Origin: UBA3069 sp050633465
GTDB lineage: Bacteria > Pseudomonadota > Alphaproteobacteria > Rhodobacterales > Rhodobacteraceae
Direction of reading: 5' to 3'
NCBI GenBank assembly: GCA_050633465.1
Contig: JBOEGO010000008.1
Coordinates: 1-64,000 of the forward strand
Length of the DNA: 64,000 nucleotides
Shown here: positions 24,949 through 32,725 of the stretch, piece by piece
Numbering within the stretch: position 1 is the stretch's first letter
Layout of the letters: every line of letters begins with the position of its first letter
Program-made: the position numbers and the translations under genes
Notes under the pieces: generated by a model
The model's database searches: none
What the model was told of the DNA's origin: nothing
The model's input: only the letters and a program-made list of their open reading frames with translations

Positions 24949-26160
24949 TTATTCGGGGGGCGGGTTGGCGGACGCGCGTGCCGGGCGCGGGTTGGCCCAT
25001 AGCGGCCATAGGGCGGCAATGAACAGGGCGAATGCCGCGCACCACAGCAGGCCCGATGCCAGCACCAGCGGCGTATAGGCCGCGCCGCCCGTAACCCCGC
25101 CCATGACCCCGCCCATCCAGCGCAAAATCGCTGCGACGGGGATCAGCGCGTATGACAATGCCACCGCACGCGGGGCCACCAGCGGGCGGCCCGAATGGCC
25201 CAGCGTGGCGCGCGACATCACCGAAACGGTCATGCCGCCCACCCCGCCGATGGCCAGAAAATGCAACGCAGGCACGTCGGTATCGCCCGTCAGCCCCGCA
25301 ATGCCCCACAGCACCAGCCCCAGACCGATCGCACCATAGGACAGGTGCAGCGTCCACAGAATCGGCTGGCCCCATTGAAACCGCGTATGCCAGCGCAGGC
25401 CGCGCAGCAAAACGAACATCCCGGCGATCACAAACAGCAGCGCCTGTGCCAGCGTGCCGCCCGCAACCAGCGCCGACAGCGGCAACAGCGCGGCCAGCAC
25501 AATGGCCATGGGCGTGAACACCGCCGGATCATGGGGCGTGCCCGTTTCAATACCTGCGCGGTGCATGGCGTTGCGGGTGAACGCAGGCGTGACGCGCCCG
25601 CCCAGCACAATGATCATCGACACCAGCGCCAGCAGCCCGACACGCAGACCGGCATCCGCATCCCCCGTGGCGATCCCGATCCAATCCAGATGCAGCACCA
25701 GATTGCCGATCCAGAACAGGCTAAGAAACAGCAGAAATACTACATTCTGCGGCTTGGGTTTGCGAATCAACTGCGTGGCGATTTTGGCCCCCAGAATCGG
25801 CGCAAAGGCCAGATCGACCCCCGCCACCAGCACGGGCGGCAGCAAATCCGCAGAAAACACCGCCAAACGCCCCGCCGCCCAGACAGCCGCCGCCACGCCG
25901 ATGAACACATGGCGCGCCGCCTTGGCCCCTGTCCAGTTGGGCACCGCGGTCAGAAAAAACCCCGCCAGCACCGCACCGCCATAACCGAACACCAGTGTAT
26001 GGGCATGCCATTGCACCGCCGGCATCCGGTCAGGCAGCACATCAAAACCGCCAAAAAATGCCAAAAGCCATAGGGATAGCGACAGCGGCGCAAACAGGGC
26101 CGCCCCCATGAAAAAGGCGCGAAACCCGTCGCCCAGAAAAAATGCGAAATACCGTTTCAT
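24949..26160 (-). CDS. nnrS: NnrS family membrane protein
   Basis: A 403-aa protein with about twelve hydrophobic helices. NnrS proteins are heme- and copper-containing membrane proteins linked to NO tolerance and are regulated with denitrification genes. Conserved features here include VQWHAHTLVFGYGGAVLAGF and FLTAVPNWTG near the N-terminus. The start at 26160 (MKRYFAFFLGDGF) has AGGA upstream; the longer frame passes into the promoter. It is divergent from nirS and shares one Fnr/NNR-type box with it. Confidence 0.92.
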   Translation of the reverse strand: MKRYFAFFLGDGFRAFFMGAALFAPLSLSLWLLAFFGGFDVLPDRMPAVQWHAHTLVFGYGGAVLAGFFLTAVPNWTGAKAARHVFIGVAAAVWAAGRLAVFSADLLPPVLVAGVDLAFAPILGAKIATQLIRKPKPQNVVFLLFLSLFWIGNLVLHLDWIGIATGDADAGLRVGLLALVSMIIVLGGRVTPAFTRNAMHRAGIETGTPHDPAVFTPMAIVLAALLPLSALVAGGTLAQALLFVIAGMFVLLRGLRWHTRFQWGQPILWTLHLSYGAIGLGLVLWGIAGLTGDTDVPALHFLAIGGVGGMTVSVMSRATLGHSGRPLVAPRAVALSYALIPVAAILRWMGGVMGGVTGGAAYTPLVLASGLLWCAAFALFIAALWPLWANPRPARASANPPPE

Positions 26161-26223
26161 CAGCCAAATCCTGTAACCGCGCATCGTATCCGGCGACCCT
26201 TGCACCCGCATGAATCCGCAGCC

Positions 26224-26237
26224 TTAACAAAAATCAA
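26224..26237. promoter_or_regulatory. Shared Fnr/NNR-type box for nnrS and nirS
   Basis: TTAACAAAAATCAA (TTGATTTTTGTTAA on the other strand) matches the Fnr/NNR consensus with one change. If the box sits at -41.5, nirS would start transcription near 26272 and nnrS near 26189, leaving leaders of 28 and 29 bases. The near-symmetric placement between the two start codons supports one box serving both genes. Confidence 0.75.
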
Positions 26238-26299
26238 GGTGCGCAGATCACAGCGGCGTGAATGTGTGCCCAGCCTCACCAGCGAAATGGAGAATTCAG

Positions 26300-28057
26300 A
26301 TGTTCACCCGAGCCACCAAAATCAGGCAGATCCTGCTTGGCACGGTTGCCTTGGCGATGGCGGGGGGGCTAACCCCCGCATTGGCCGAGGACAACGCACA
26401 CGGCAGCGGACCCGCAGCAGCCTATTCACCCTCGATGACCACGCTGGGGCAAATCCAGGTCGAAGTGCCCGGCATGAAGCCCGGCGATCCGGTCATGACC
26501 CAAGAGGAGTTTCAAACCGGCACCAAGATTTATTTCGAACGCTGCGCCGGTTGCCACGGCGTGTTGCGCAAGGGCGCGACGGGCAAACCCCTGACCACCG
26601 ATATCACCCGCGAACACGGGTATGACTATCTGGAATCGATCATGACCTACGGTTCGCCCGCAGGGATGCCGAACTGGGGCACATCGGGCGAATTGTCCGA
26701 GGACCAGATCAACCTGATGGCCCGCTATCTGCTGCTGGAACCGCCCGCGCCGCCCGAATGGGGCATGCCCGACATGAAGGAAAGCTGGAAAGTGGTGATC
26801 GCCCCCGAGGATCGCCCGACCCGGAAAATGAACGACATCGACATTGAAAACCTGATGTCTGTCACCCTGCGGGACGCCGGTCAGATCGCACTGATCGACG
26901 GCAATACCTATGAAATCCGCTCTGTCATCAACACGGGCTATGCTGTTCACATCAGCCGCATTTCCGCATCGGGCCGTTACCTGATGGTGATTGGCCGTGA
27001 CGGGCTGGTCAATATGATCGACCTGTGGATGGAACAGCCCGACACCGTGGCCAAAATCAAGATCGGGATGGAGGCGCGTTCGGTCGAGACCTCGAAATAC
27101 GAGGGCTACGAGGACAAATATGCCGTTGCCGGTGCCTATTGGCCGCCGCAATATGTCATCATGGATGGTGACACGCTGGAACCGCTGAAAATCGTGTCCA
27201 CCCGTGGCAATGTCTATGACGATCAGACATATCACCCCGAACCGCGTGTCGCCTCGATTTTGGGGTCGCATTACAAACCCGAATTCATCATCAACGTCAA
27301 AGAAACCGGCAAGATTTTGATGGTCGATTATTCCGACCTGAAAAACCTGAAAACGGTGGAAATCGAGGCAGAGCGTTTCCTGCATGATGGTGGTCTGGAC
27401 AGCACGCACCGCTATTTCATGGTGGCGGCCAACGCACGCGGCAAGGTCGCCGTGGTCGACACCAAAGAGGGCAAACTGACCGCCCTGATCGAAACCGAAG
27501 GCCAGACACCGCACCCCGGTCGCGGTGCCAACTTTGTCCACCCGGAATTCGGTCCGGTCTGGGCCACCTCGCATCTGGGGGATGAATCCATCGCCCTGAT
27601 CGGCACCGACCCCGAAGGCCACGCAGATCAGGCATGGACGCTGGTTGACAGCTTCTATGGTCTGGGCGGCGGGTCGCTGTTCATCAAAACGCACCCGAAT
27701 TCGGAACACCTCTATGTGGATGCACCCTTGAACCCTGACGCCGATACCTCTGCTTCGGTTGCGGTGTTCAAAATTGCCGATTTCGATGGCGACCGCGAAA
27801 CCGACGAAGAATACGTCACCCTTCCGATTGGTGAATGGGCCGGAATCAAAGACGGGCAACCGCGCGTCGTGCAGCCCGAATTCAACAAACAAGGGACCGA
27901 GGTCTGGTTTTCGGTCTGGAATTCGAAAGACAAGGAAAGCGCAATCGTCGTGGTTGACGACAAAACGCTGGAATTGAAACAGGTCATCAAGGACCCGCGT
28001 TTGATCACGCCCACGGGCAAATTCAACGTGATGAACACCCAAAAGGACATCTATTGA
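26300..28057 (+). CDS. nirS: Cytochrome cd1 nitrite reductase
   Basis: A 585-aa periplasmic enzyme reducing nitrite to NO. A signal peptide ends near ALA29-Glu30. The cytochrome c domain binds heme at CAGCH (82-86), and the eight-bladed d1-heme propeller follows (for example HPEPRVASILGSHYKPEFI and THRYFMVAANARGKV). The start at 26300 has GGAG seven bases upstream; the longer frame begins within the promoter. A strong terminator follows at 28123-28157. No heme d1 synthesis gene follows it in this window, which is unusual because these often adjoin nirS. Confidence 0.97.
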   Translation: MFTRATKIRQILLGTVALAMAGGLTPALAEDNAHGSGPAAAYSPSMTTLGQIQVEVPGMKPGDPVMTQEEFQTGTKIYFERCAGCHGVLRKGATGKPLTTDITREHGYDYLESIMTYGSPAGMPNWGTSGELSEDQINLMARYLLLEPPAPPEWGMPDMKESWKVVIAPEDRPTRKMNDIDIENLMSVTLRDAGQIALIDGNTYEIRSVINTGYAVHISRISASGRYLMVIGRDGLVNMIDLWMEQPDTVAKIKIGMEARSVETSKYEGYEDKYAVAGAYWPPQYVIMDGDTLEPLKIVSTRGNVYDDQTYHPEPRVASILGSHYKPEFIINVKETGKILMVDYSDLKNLKTVEIEAERFLHDGGLDSTHRYFMVAANARGKVAVVDTKEGKLTALIETEGQTPHPGRGANFVHPEFGPVWATSHLGDESIALIGTDPEGHADQAWTLVDSFYGLGGGSLFIKTHPNSEHLYVDAPLNPDADTSASVAVFKIADFDGDRETDEEYVTLPIGEWAGIKDGQPRVVQPEFNKQGTEVWFSVWNSKDKESAIVVVDDKTLELKQVIKDPRLITPTGKFNVMNTQKDIY

Positions 28058-28122
28058 CCTAAGAAGGTGTTGCATCGGGCGGGGGGCTGTTCGCGTCCCT
28101 TTTCATCCCCTCGCCCGGCTTT

Positions 28123-28157
28123 TCGGCCACGGTTTGCGCCGTGGCCGATTTGTTTTT
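28123..28157 (+). terminator. Rho-independent terminator after nirS
   Basis: A perfect 10-bp stem, TCGGCCACGG / CCGTGGCCGA, with a 6-base loop is followed by TTTGTTTTT. It lies 66 bases after the nirS stop, so nirS is probably transcribed alone. Confidence 0.9.
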
Positions 28158-28233
28158 GGCATCCGGTCGGCTGGCCGTATGGGATGACTTTGATCAAGGC
28201 GCGAATGCGCCCGTGCAGGGCAATATCCACCGC

Positions 28234-28800
28234 ATGATGCGCCTGTTCACCCCCTGCCTTACGGCCCTGTTTGCCCTGACAGCCCTGTCTGACCTGTCTG
28301 ACCTGACAGCCCTGTCTGCGCCTGCCCCCGCGCAGCCGCACAGCGGCGACGGGTTTTGGCAGGCTGAAATCGACAATGCCCATTTGGTTATCCGCGATCA
28401 GGCGACGGGCGACATTGCCCATGACCGCCCGCTGGTGGCGCGCGATCATGCCCTGTCTTCCACCGCGGCGATCATGGCGCATGATACCCCGCCCGCGTTT
28501 CTGGTTGCCTTGGGCCAGGCGCCCGAATTGTGGCTGGTCGCGCTGGATGCCGATGCCGGCCCCTATCATCAGGGGTTCGTCCACAGCTATATCGCCGGAA
28601 TGGAGGAAAGCCTGTCACAGGAACGCGGGCGGTTTGCGCGGCTGCGTATTGATCTGAGCGCGCCATTGATCGCCTTGCGCCCCGATCCCGACGACAGGCG
28701 CGCGGTGCAGGGCATCCGCGCCAACGGCACATGCATCCGCATCCATCTGGTGGCAAAACGCGAAATCGGCCCCTGTTTGAAAGGTGACAATAATGGCTGA
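28234..28800 (+). CDS. Exported protein of unknown function downstream of nirS
   Basis: A 188-aa protein with an N-terminal signal peptide (MMRLFTPCLTALFALTALS) containing small internal repeats, so it is probably periplasmic. I do not recognise the family. The stretch PELWLVALDADAGPYHQGF followed by VHSY loosely recalls blades of cytochrome d1-type propellers, but the protein is far too short for one and I give this little weight. The start is uncertain: ATGs at 28234 and 28237 lack a strong ribosome site. It overlaps the next small membrane-protein gene, and both lie past the nirS terminator. Confidence 0.6.
   Translation: MMRLFTPCLTALFALTALSDLSDLTALSAPAPAQPHSGDGFWQAEIDNAHLVIRDQATGDIAHDRPLVARDHALSSTAAIMAHDTPPAFLVALGQAPELWLVALDADAGPYHQGFVHSYIAGMEESLSQERGRFARLRIDLSAPLIALRPDPDDRRAVQGIRANGTCIRIHLVAKREIGPCLKGDNNG
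28276..28318 (+). repeat. Two exact 16-base repeats inside the signal-peptide coding region
   Basis: CTGACAGCCCTGTCTG occurs at 28276-28291 and 28303-28318, 27 bases apart and in frame, separated by further CTGTCTGAC units. It encodes the low-complexity LTALSDLSDLTALS of the unknown exported protein. Confidence 0.85.
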
Positions 28801-29035
28801 CCATCTGTTCCCCCACGCCCGCTGGTCGCGGCGCAGGATTGCCATCCTGTTATATCCCTTTGCGGCGGCGGCGGTGGCGATCAACCTGTTTATGTTCTGT
28901 CTGGTGTTGCAGGTGTTCGGCCTGCCCGCCCTGCCACCTGTCTGGGCCTTGGTTCTGTCGCTGCCGCTGGGTGTTCCCGCGACCATACTGTTTGCCCGCT
29001 GGGTTGACGGGCTGCTGGACGAGGCATCCGAGTAA
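28793..29035 (+). CDS. Small two-helix membrane protein of unknown function
   Basis: An 80-aa protein (MADHLFPHARWSRRR start) with two hydrophobic helices, IAILLYPFAAAAVAINLFM and a second from about residue 47 (WALVLSLPLGVPATILF). The start at 28793 has AAAGG eight bases upstream and overlaps the end of the unknown exported protein, so the two are translationally linked. I cannot name the family. Its position between nirS and the cytochrome c suggests a role tied to denitrification or cytochrome assembly. Confidence 0.65.
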   Translation: MADHLFPHARWSRRRIAILLYPFAAAAVAINLFMFCLVLQVFGLPALPPVWALVLSLPLGVPATILFARWVDGLLDEASE

Positions 29036-29067
29036 CCTGCACCGCCCCAAAAGCAGACGGCAACGAA

Positions 29068-29094
29068 AAAGGGCGCCGCAGCGCGACGCCCTTT
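29068..29094. terminator. Terminator between the small membrane gene and cytochrome c gene
   Basis: An 8-bp stem AAAGGGCG / CGCCCTTT with an 11-base GC-rich loop lies between two convergent genes. On the minus strand the stem runs into TTTTTCG, so it should end cytochrome c transcription. On the plus strand it may also act, with a weaker tail. Confidence 0.75.
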
Positions 29095-29114
29095 GCCGTT
29101 GTTCAGACCCTGGT

Positions 29115-29525
29115 TCAGCCGTTCAGCGATGCCAGATAGGCGGCCATGTCCTCGGCGCCCTTCTTGTGTTTATAGGTCATTTTGGATTTCGCTTTGGGAT
29201 CATCCAGCGTTTCCTTTAGAAACCCGTTCGGGTCGGTGATATATGCGGCCAGGTTTTCCTCGTCCCAGACCAGCCCCTGTTCGGCGGCGGCACTCAATCC
29301 ATCGCCGTATTTGAACCCGTCATAGGTGCCCATGCCACGGCCAATCACGCCAAACAGGTTGGGGCCGGTTTTGCCGCCTTTGACAATATCGGTGCCGTCT
29401 GCGGCCTGAATCATATGGCAGGCCTTGCATTTTTTGAAATCACCCTCGCCCTTGGCGGCATCACCGGCCATGGCCGCGGTGGCCAGCACAGGCAGCGCGA
29501 CAAGCGCCGCAATCATGGTCTTCAT
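29115..29525 (-). CDS. Periplasmic class I cytochrome c (c2/c550-like)
   Basis: A 136-aa precursor with a signal peptide (MKTMIAALVALPVLATAAMA) and one heme site, CKACH, with a conserved TGPNLFGVIGR loop and a C-terminal methionine in KMTYKHKKG. Such cytochromes carry electrons from the bc1 complex to nitrite, NO and N2O reductases. It sits between nirS and nosX, so denitrification is its likely job. A weak Fnr-type box lies 65 bases upstream, inside the end of nosX. Confidence 0.9.
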   Translation of the reverse strand: MKTMIAALVALPVLATAAMAGDAAKGEGDFKKCKACHMIQAADGTDIVKGGKTGPNLFGVIGRGMGTYDGFKYGDGLSAAAEQGLVWDEENLAAYITDPNGFLKETLDDPKAKSKMTYKHKKGAEDMAAYLASLNG

Positions 29526-29552
29526 GGTCTTTCCCTTCGTTGTTTGCAGAAT

Positions 29553-30452
29553 TCAAGCGATATAGCTTTCAATCCGGCTCTCCTTGACATTGCTCAAGAG
29601 CTGCGCCGCTTCGGCCCGTGATCGCGTCAGCGACAGCGCGGTGGACAGCCCGTCGGCCAGCCCGGCGCTATCGGCGCTGACCGACACCTGTTTGGCACCG
29701 GTGGCGGCGATCTTAGCGCTGCGCGGGTCCAGAATATGCCCCTGCCCCGCCCCGATCAAACTGCCCATGATGGCCGAGGTCGCCAGCGCGCGGTTTTGCA
29801 ACAGGCGTTTTTGCGGCTCTTGCGTGATGCTGACGGGCCAGCCGTCATGCCCCGCGGCGCGGCCCATTGCGGTGATTTCGCCGGTGTCGATCAAAACATC
29901 GGTGATACCTTCCCGGGCCATCAACGCCGCGATGCGATCGGCAATATAACCCTGCGCGATGCCGTTCAGCGTAAGCGCCTGACCACGGCCCAGCCGCACC
30001 GCGCCTGCGTCAAACTGCACGCGGTCAAACCCGATTGCGCCACGCGCCTGTGCCAGCGCGGTGGCATCAGGCGCCTGCCCTGCAATGGCCGCACGCGCCA
30101 GCACCTGCCACAGCACTTGCACGGTGGGATCGAACCGGCCCTGCGTCAGCCGATGGATATGGCGCGCCAGCGACAGGCAATCCAGCAGTTCAAACGCTGG
30201 CGCATCCAGCCGCCCCGCCGCGTTCAACCGCGACAGATCGGACGTTGGGCGATAAAGGCTGAACACCTGTTCCAACCGCGACAACTCGCCCATGGCGCGG
30301 GCGGTGATCTGTTCGGCCTTCGGGTGATCCAGAATGATCTGCGCCTTTGCGCCCAGCGCGGTGCCCTGCCAGCGATAGGCCTGCGCAGGTGCGCCAGCCA
30401 TCAGCCATGCGGCCGAGGCAAGGGTGAAAAAACGGCGGCGAGTCAGTGTCAT
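29553..30452 (-). CDS. nosX: NosX, FAD:protein FMN transferase (ApbE family)
   Basis: A 299-aa ApbE-family enzyme with a Tat-type signal (TRRRFFTLASAAWL), exported to the periplasm. It transfers FMN from FAD to a threonine of a partner protein, here probably the FMN domain of NosR. The conserved DTGEITAMGRA region and the SADSAGLADGLSTAL metal-binding stretch are visible. It closes the nosCRZDFYLX order and its start is 5 bases after the nosL stop. Confidence 0.92.
   Translation of the reverse strand: MTLTRRRFFTLASAAWLMAGAPAQAYRWQGTALGAKAQIILDHPKAEQITARAMGELSRLEQVFSLYRPTSDLSRLNAAGRLDAPAFELLDCLSLARHIHRLTQGRFDPTVQVLWQVLARAAIAGQAPDATALAQARGAIGFDRVQFDAGAVRLGRGQALTLNGIAQGYIADRIAALMAREGITDVLIDTGEITAMGRAAGHDGWPVSITQEPQKRLLQNRALATSAIMGSLIGAGQGHILDPRSAKIAATGAKQVSVSADSAGLADGLSTALSLTRSRAEAAQLLSNVKESRIESYIA
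29584..29597 (-). promoter_or_regulatory. Possible Fnr/NNR-type box for the cytochrome c gene
   Basis: Minus-strand TTGAGCAATGTCAA fits TTGAY-N4-RTCAA with one change. It is inside the 3' end of nosX, and its centre is 65 bases before the cytochrome c start, which would give a 24-base leader. The match is weaker than the other boxes and may be chance within coding sequence. Confidence 0.4.
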
Positions 30453-30456
30453 AGCA

Positions 30457-31017
30457 TCAGTTCCCTTGGTTTCGGGCCAGCGATTTCAGGCGTGCGGCCA
30501 TATCATCGGGTTCAGTGTTTTCGGCGGGTTCGGGCGCGGCGGTCAGCACGTCACCGGCGGTGATATCGCCATAGGCCAACACCCTGCCGCCATGTTGCGC
30601 GGCGAATTCCGCCGCCGCTGTCGGGTCGGAAAACGGCACGAATTCGGGCGCGTCCATGCCGCCCCTCGCGTCGGATTCGATCACATAAACGGCCTGTGAC
30701 ACCTCGATCCAGGGGCCGGGGGTCTGCCATGTCGCACCTGTCATATCCTGCACATAGGTCGCCACCACGGCGTGGCTTTGTTCCGGCATATGCAGATAAG
30801 CCACGGCATCCTTGACCTGCGAAAAGAACAGCGGCGCGGGCATGCCATCCAGATGGATCTGCCCCTGCGGGCCGTCATGTTCCAACAGGGCCATCTGGCA
30901 ATAGAACCCCACGGTTTCAGGCGTCATTTCAACGGGGTCCGGCAGGGCGGCGGTGTCCTGACGACAGGCGGACAGGGCCAGAACGGCCAGCGGCAACCAA
31001 AGCAACAGCCGTTTCAT
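30457..31017 (-). CDS. nosL: NosL, outer-membrane-lipoprotein copper chaperone
   Basis: A 186-aa lipoprotein with the lipobox LSAC near residue 17. NosL binds Cu(I) and supplies copper to N2O reductase; the expected copper-binding Cys-Met pattern appears as FYCQMALLEHDGP. The start at 31017 (MKRLLLWLP) overlaps the nosY stop as ATGA; a longer in-frame extension is antisense-like and rejected. It lies between nosY and nosX in one operon. Confidence 0.93.
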   Translation of the reverse strand: MKRLLLWLPLAVLALSACRQDTAALPDPVEMTPETVGFYCQMALLEHDGPQGQIHLDGMPAPLFFSQVKDAVAYLHMPEQSHAVVATYVQDMTGATWQTPGPWIEVSQAVYVIESDARGGMDAPEFVPFSDPTAAAEFAAQHGGRVLAYGDITAGDVLTAAPEPAENTEPDDMAARLKSLARNQGN

Positions 31018-31844
31018 ATCTGCACCCTTCCAAATGTCAGCCGCGCCAGTGCCGCGGCCAGCAGCGGCCAGACCAGCAATGACGCCAGCGGTTTCCAGAT
31101 CGCAATGGTATTGGCCGCCCCGCCAAGGCCAGAGGCAGCGCCCGTGGCATCCGAAGCGGCAAGGTTGAAAATCCGGAACGCATCGGCGGGGTTCATCACC
31201 AGCGCCCATGGGAAAACGGTTGTGGTGAATGCGCCGCCATTGTCGGCAACAACCGCCGCCAACAGCCCCAGATCATACAGCACAATGGCCAGCAACCACA
31301 GCCCGATGCCCAGCGCCGCCGCGCCCGACGGGCGGCGCGCCATGGCCGACATCATATGCCCCAGCGATATGAACGCAGCCCCCAACAGGACCGAGGACCA
31401 GACCAGCCGCCACAGCGCGCCCAGCCCCTGCGCGGCCTCGCCCCCCACTGCAAAAAACGCCAGCACCGCCGCCGCGCCATACCCCGCAATGACGGAAATC
31501 GTGACCACGGCCAGCTGCGCCGCCAGCTTGCCCAGCAACAATTCGCTGCGCGACAGTGGATAGGTCAGGTGCAGTTGCAGCGTGCCGCGTTCGACCTCTC
31601 CGGCGATGGCATCGAATGAAATCAGCAGCGCGATCAGCGGCACCAGATAGACCGACAGCGATGTCAGGCTGGCCACGGTGACCGACAGCGGATCCGCCGC
31701 CAGATTGCCCGCGGCCCCCGCGCCCGCCGCCGATAACACCAGCGAAAACAACACCATCAGCGCCACCCCCACCCCAACCCAGCGATTGCGCAGCGCGATC
31801 AGGAATTCGATACGGGCGGTTGTCAGGATACGGGCAAACATCAT
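31014..31844 (-). CDS. nosY: NosY, ABC transporter permease
   Basis: A 276-aa membrane permease with about six helices that pairs with the ATPase NosF and the periplasmic NosD to build the CuZ sulfide-copper centre of N2O reductase. It overlaps nosF at its start by four bases and nosL at its end. The sequence IEFLIALRNRWVGVG at the N-terminus is typical of the family. Confidence 0.92.
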   Translation of the reverse strand: MMFARILTTARIEFLIALRNRWVGVGVALMVLFSLVLSAAGAGAAGNLAADPLSVTVASLTSLSVYLVPLIALLISFDAIAGEVERGTLQLHLTYPLSRSELLLGKLAAQLAVVTISVIAGYGAAAVLAFFAVGGEAAQGLGALWRLVWSSVLLGAAFISLGHMMSAMARRPSGAAALGIGLWLLAIVLYDLGLLAAVVADNGGAFTTTVFPWALVMNPADAFRIFNLAASDATGAASGLGGAANTIAIWKPLASLLVWPLLAAALARLTFGRVQI

Positions 31845-32725
31845 GCGGCCCTCCGGCTGATATGGGCGTATATGTCATCAAGCGAGGGCGGGTGGATGTC
31901 GAAATCATCAATCTGGCCGGATGCCGCCACCAACCGCGTCAGCACTGCCTGCTTGTCGCTTTGCGGGCAGGGAAAACTGAACACGCCACCATTCTGAACC
32001 GCCTCGGGAAAGGCGGCAGCGGCGGCGGCGTCCTGCCCTGCCAGCGGATGCAGGGTGACCATCAACGGCAGCCCCGCGTCACTGCGTAGGCTGTTTAGCG
32101 TGCCCTCGGCCACCTGCTGCCCCCTGGACAGGATCACGATGCGGTCGGTGCGGGCCTCGACCTCGGACAGGGCGTGGGATGACAGCAAAATCGCCGTGCC
32201 CTGCGCCGCCAGATCATCCAGAATGCCATAAAATTCGCGACGCGAAACCGGGTCCAATCCCGATGTCGGTTCATCCAGAACCATCAGACGGGGTGCGCCA
32301 ATCAGCGCCTGCGCCAACCCGATACGTTGGCGCATCCCCTTGGAATAGGTGCCGATGCGGCGGCGGGCAGCATCACCCAGCCCGACCCGCTCCAGCAAGG
32401 CATCGGCGCGGGCGGCGGGTTCGCCGCGCAACCGCAGAAAATGCCCGATCTGTTCGCGCCCCGTCAGCGCCGGATGAAAGGCAGCGTTTTCCGGCAAATA
32501 GGCGGTCAGCGCCCGCGCCACCGCAGACCCCGGCGCATGGCCCGCAATGGCGATATCGCCCGCGTCGGCGCTGATCAGGCCCAGCACCAGTTTCATCAGG
32601 GTGGATTTGCCCGCGCCGTTATGGCCCAGCAGCGCCACCCGCTCGCCCGCCGCGACGGCCAGCGATACATCATCCAGCGCGGCCTGCGCGCCATAGCGTT
32701 TAGTGAGCCGAGAGAGCGTCAGCAT
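31841..32725 (-). CDS. nosF: NosF, ABC transporter ATP-binding protein
   Basis: A 294-aa ATPase with Walker A GHNGAGKST, signature YSKGMRQRIGLAQAL and Walker B LMVLDEPTSGLDP. It drives NosY. The start at 32725 (MLTLSRLTKRYG) has AAAGGA ten bases upstream; the ATG at 32734 would place it almost on the ribosome site. Either start overlaps the nosD 3' end by about 25 bases. The longer frame is antisense-like. Confidence 0.92.
   Translation of the reverse strand: MLTLSRLTKRYGAQAALDDVSLAVAAGERVALLGHNGAGKSTLMKLVLGLISADAGDIAIAGHAPGSAVARALTAYLPENAAFHPALTGREQIGHFLRLRGEPAARADALLERVGLGDAARRRIGTYSKGMRQRIGLAQALIGAPRLMVLDEPTSGLDPVSRREFYGILDDLAAQGTAILLSSHALSEVEARTDRIVILSRGQQVAEGTLNSLRSDAGLPLMVTLHPLAGQDAAAAAAFPEAVQNGGVFSFPCPQSDKQAVLTRLVAASGQIDDFDIHPPSLDDIYAHISRRAA

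Noticed and set aside
26426..28075. Long minus-strand open frame opposite nirS (549 codons)
   Set aside because: It is a shadow caused by high-GC codon bias; nirS on the other strand has complete heme and propeller motifs.
28185..28200. TTGATCAA as an Fnr-type box for the unknown exported protein
   Set aside because: The two half-sites abut without the 4-base spacer, so it does not fit the Fnr consensus.
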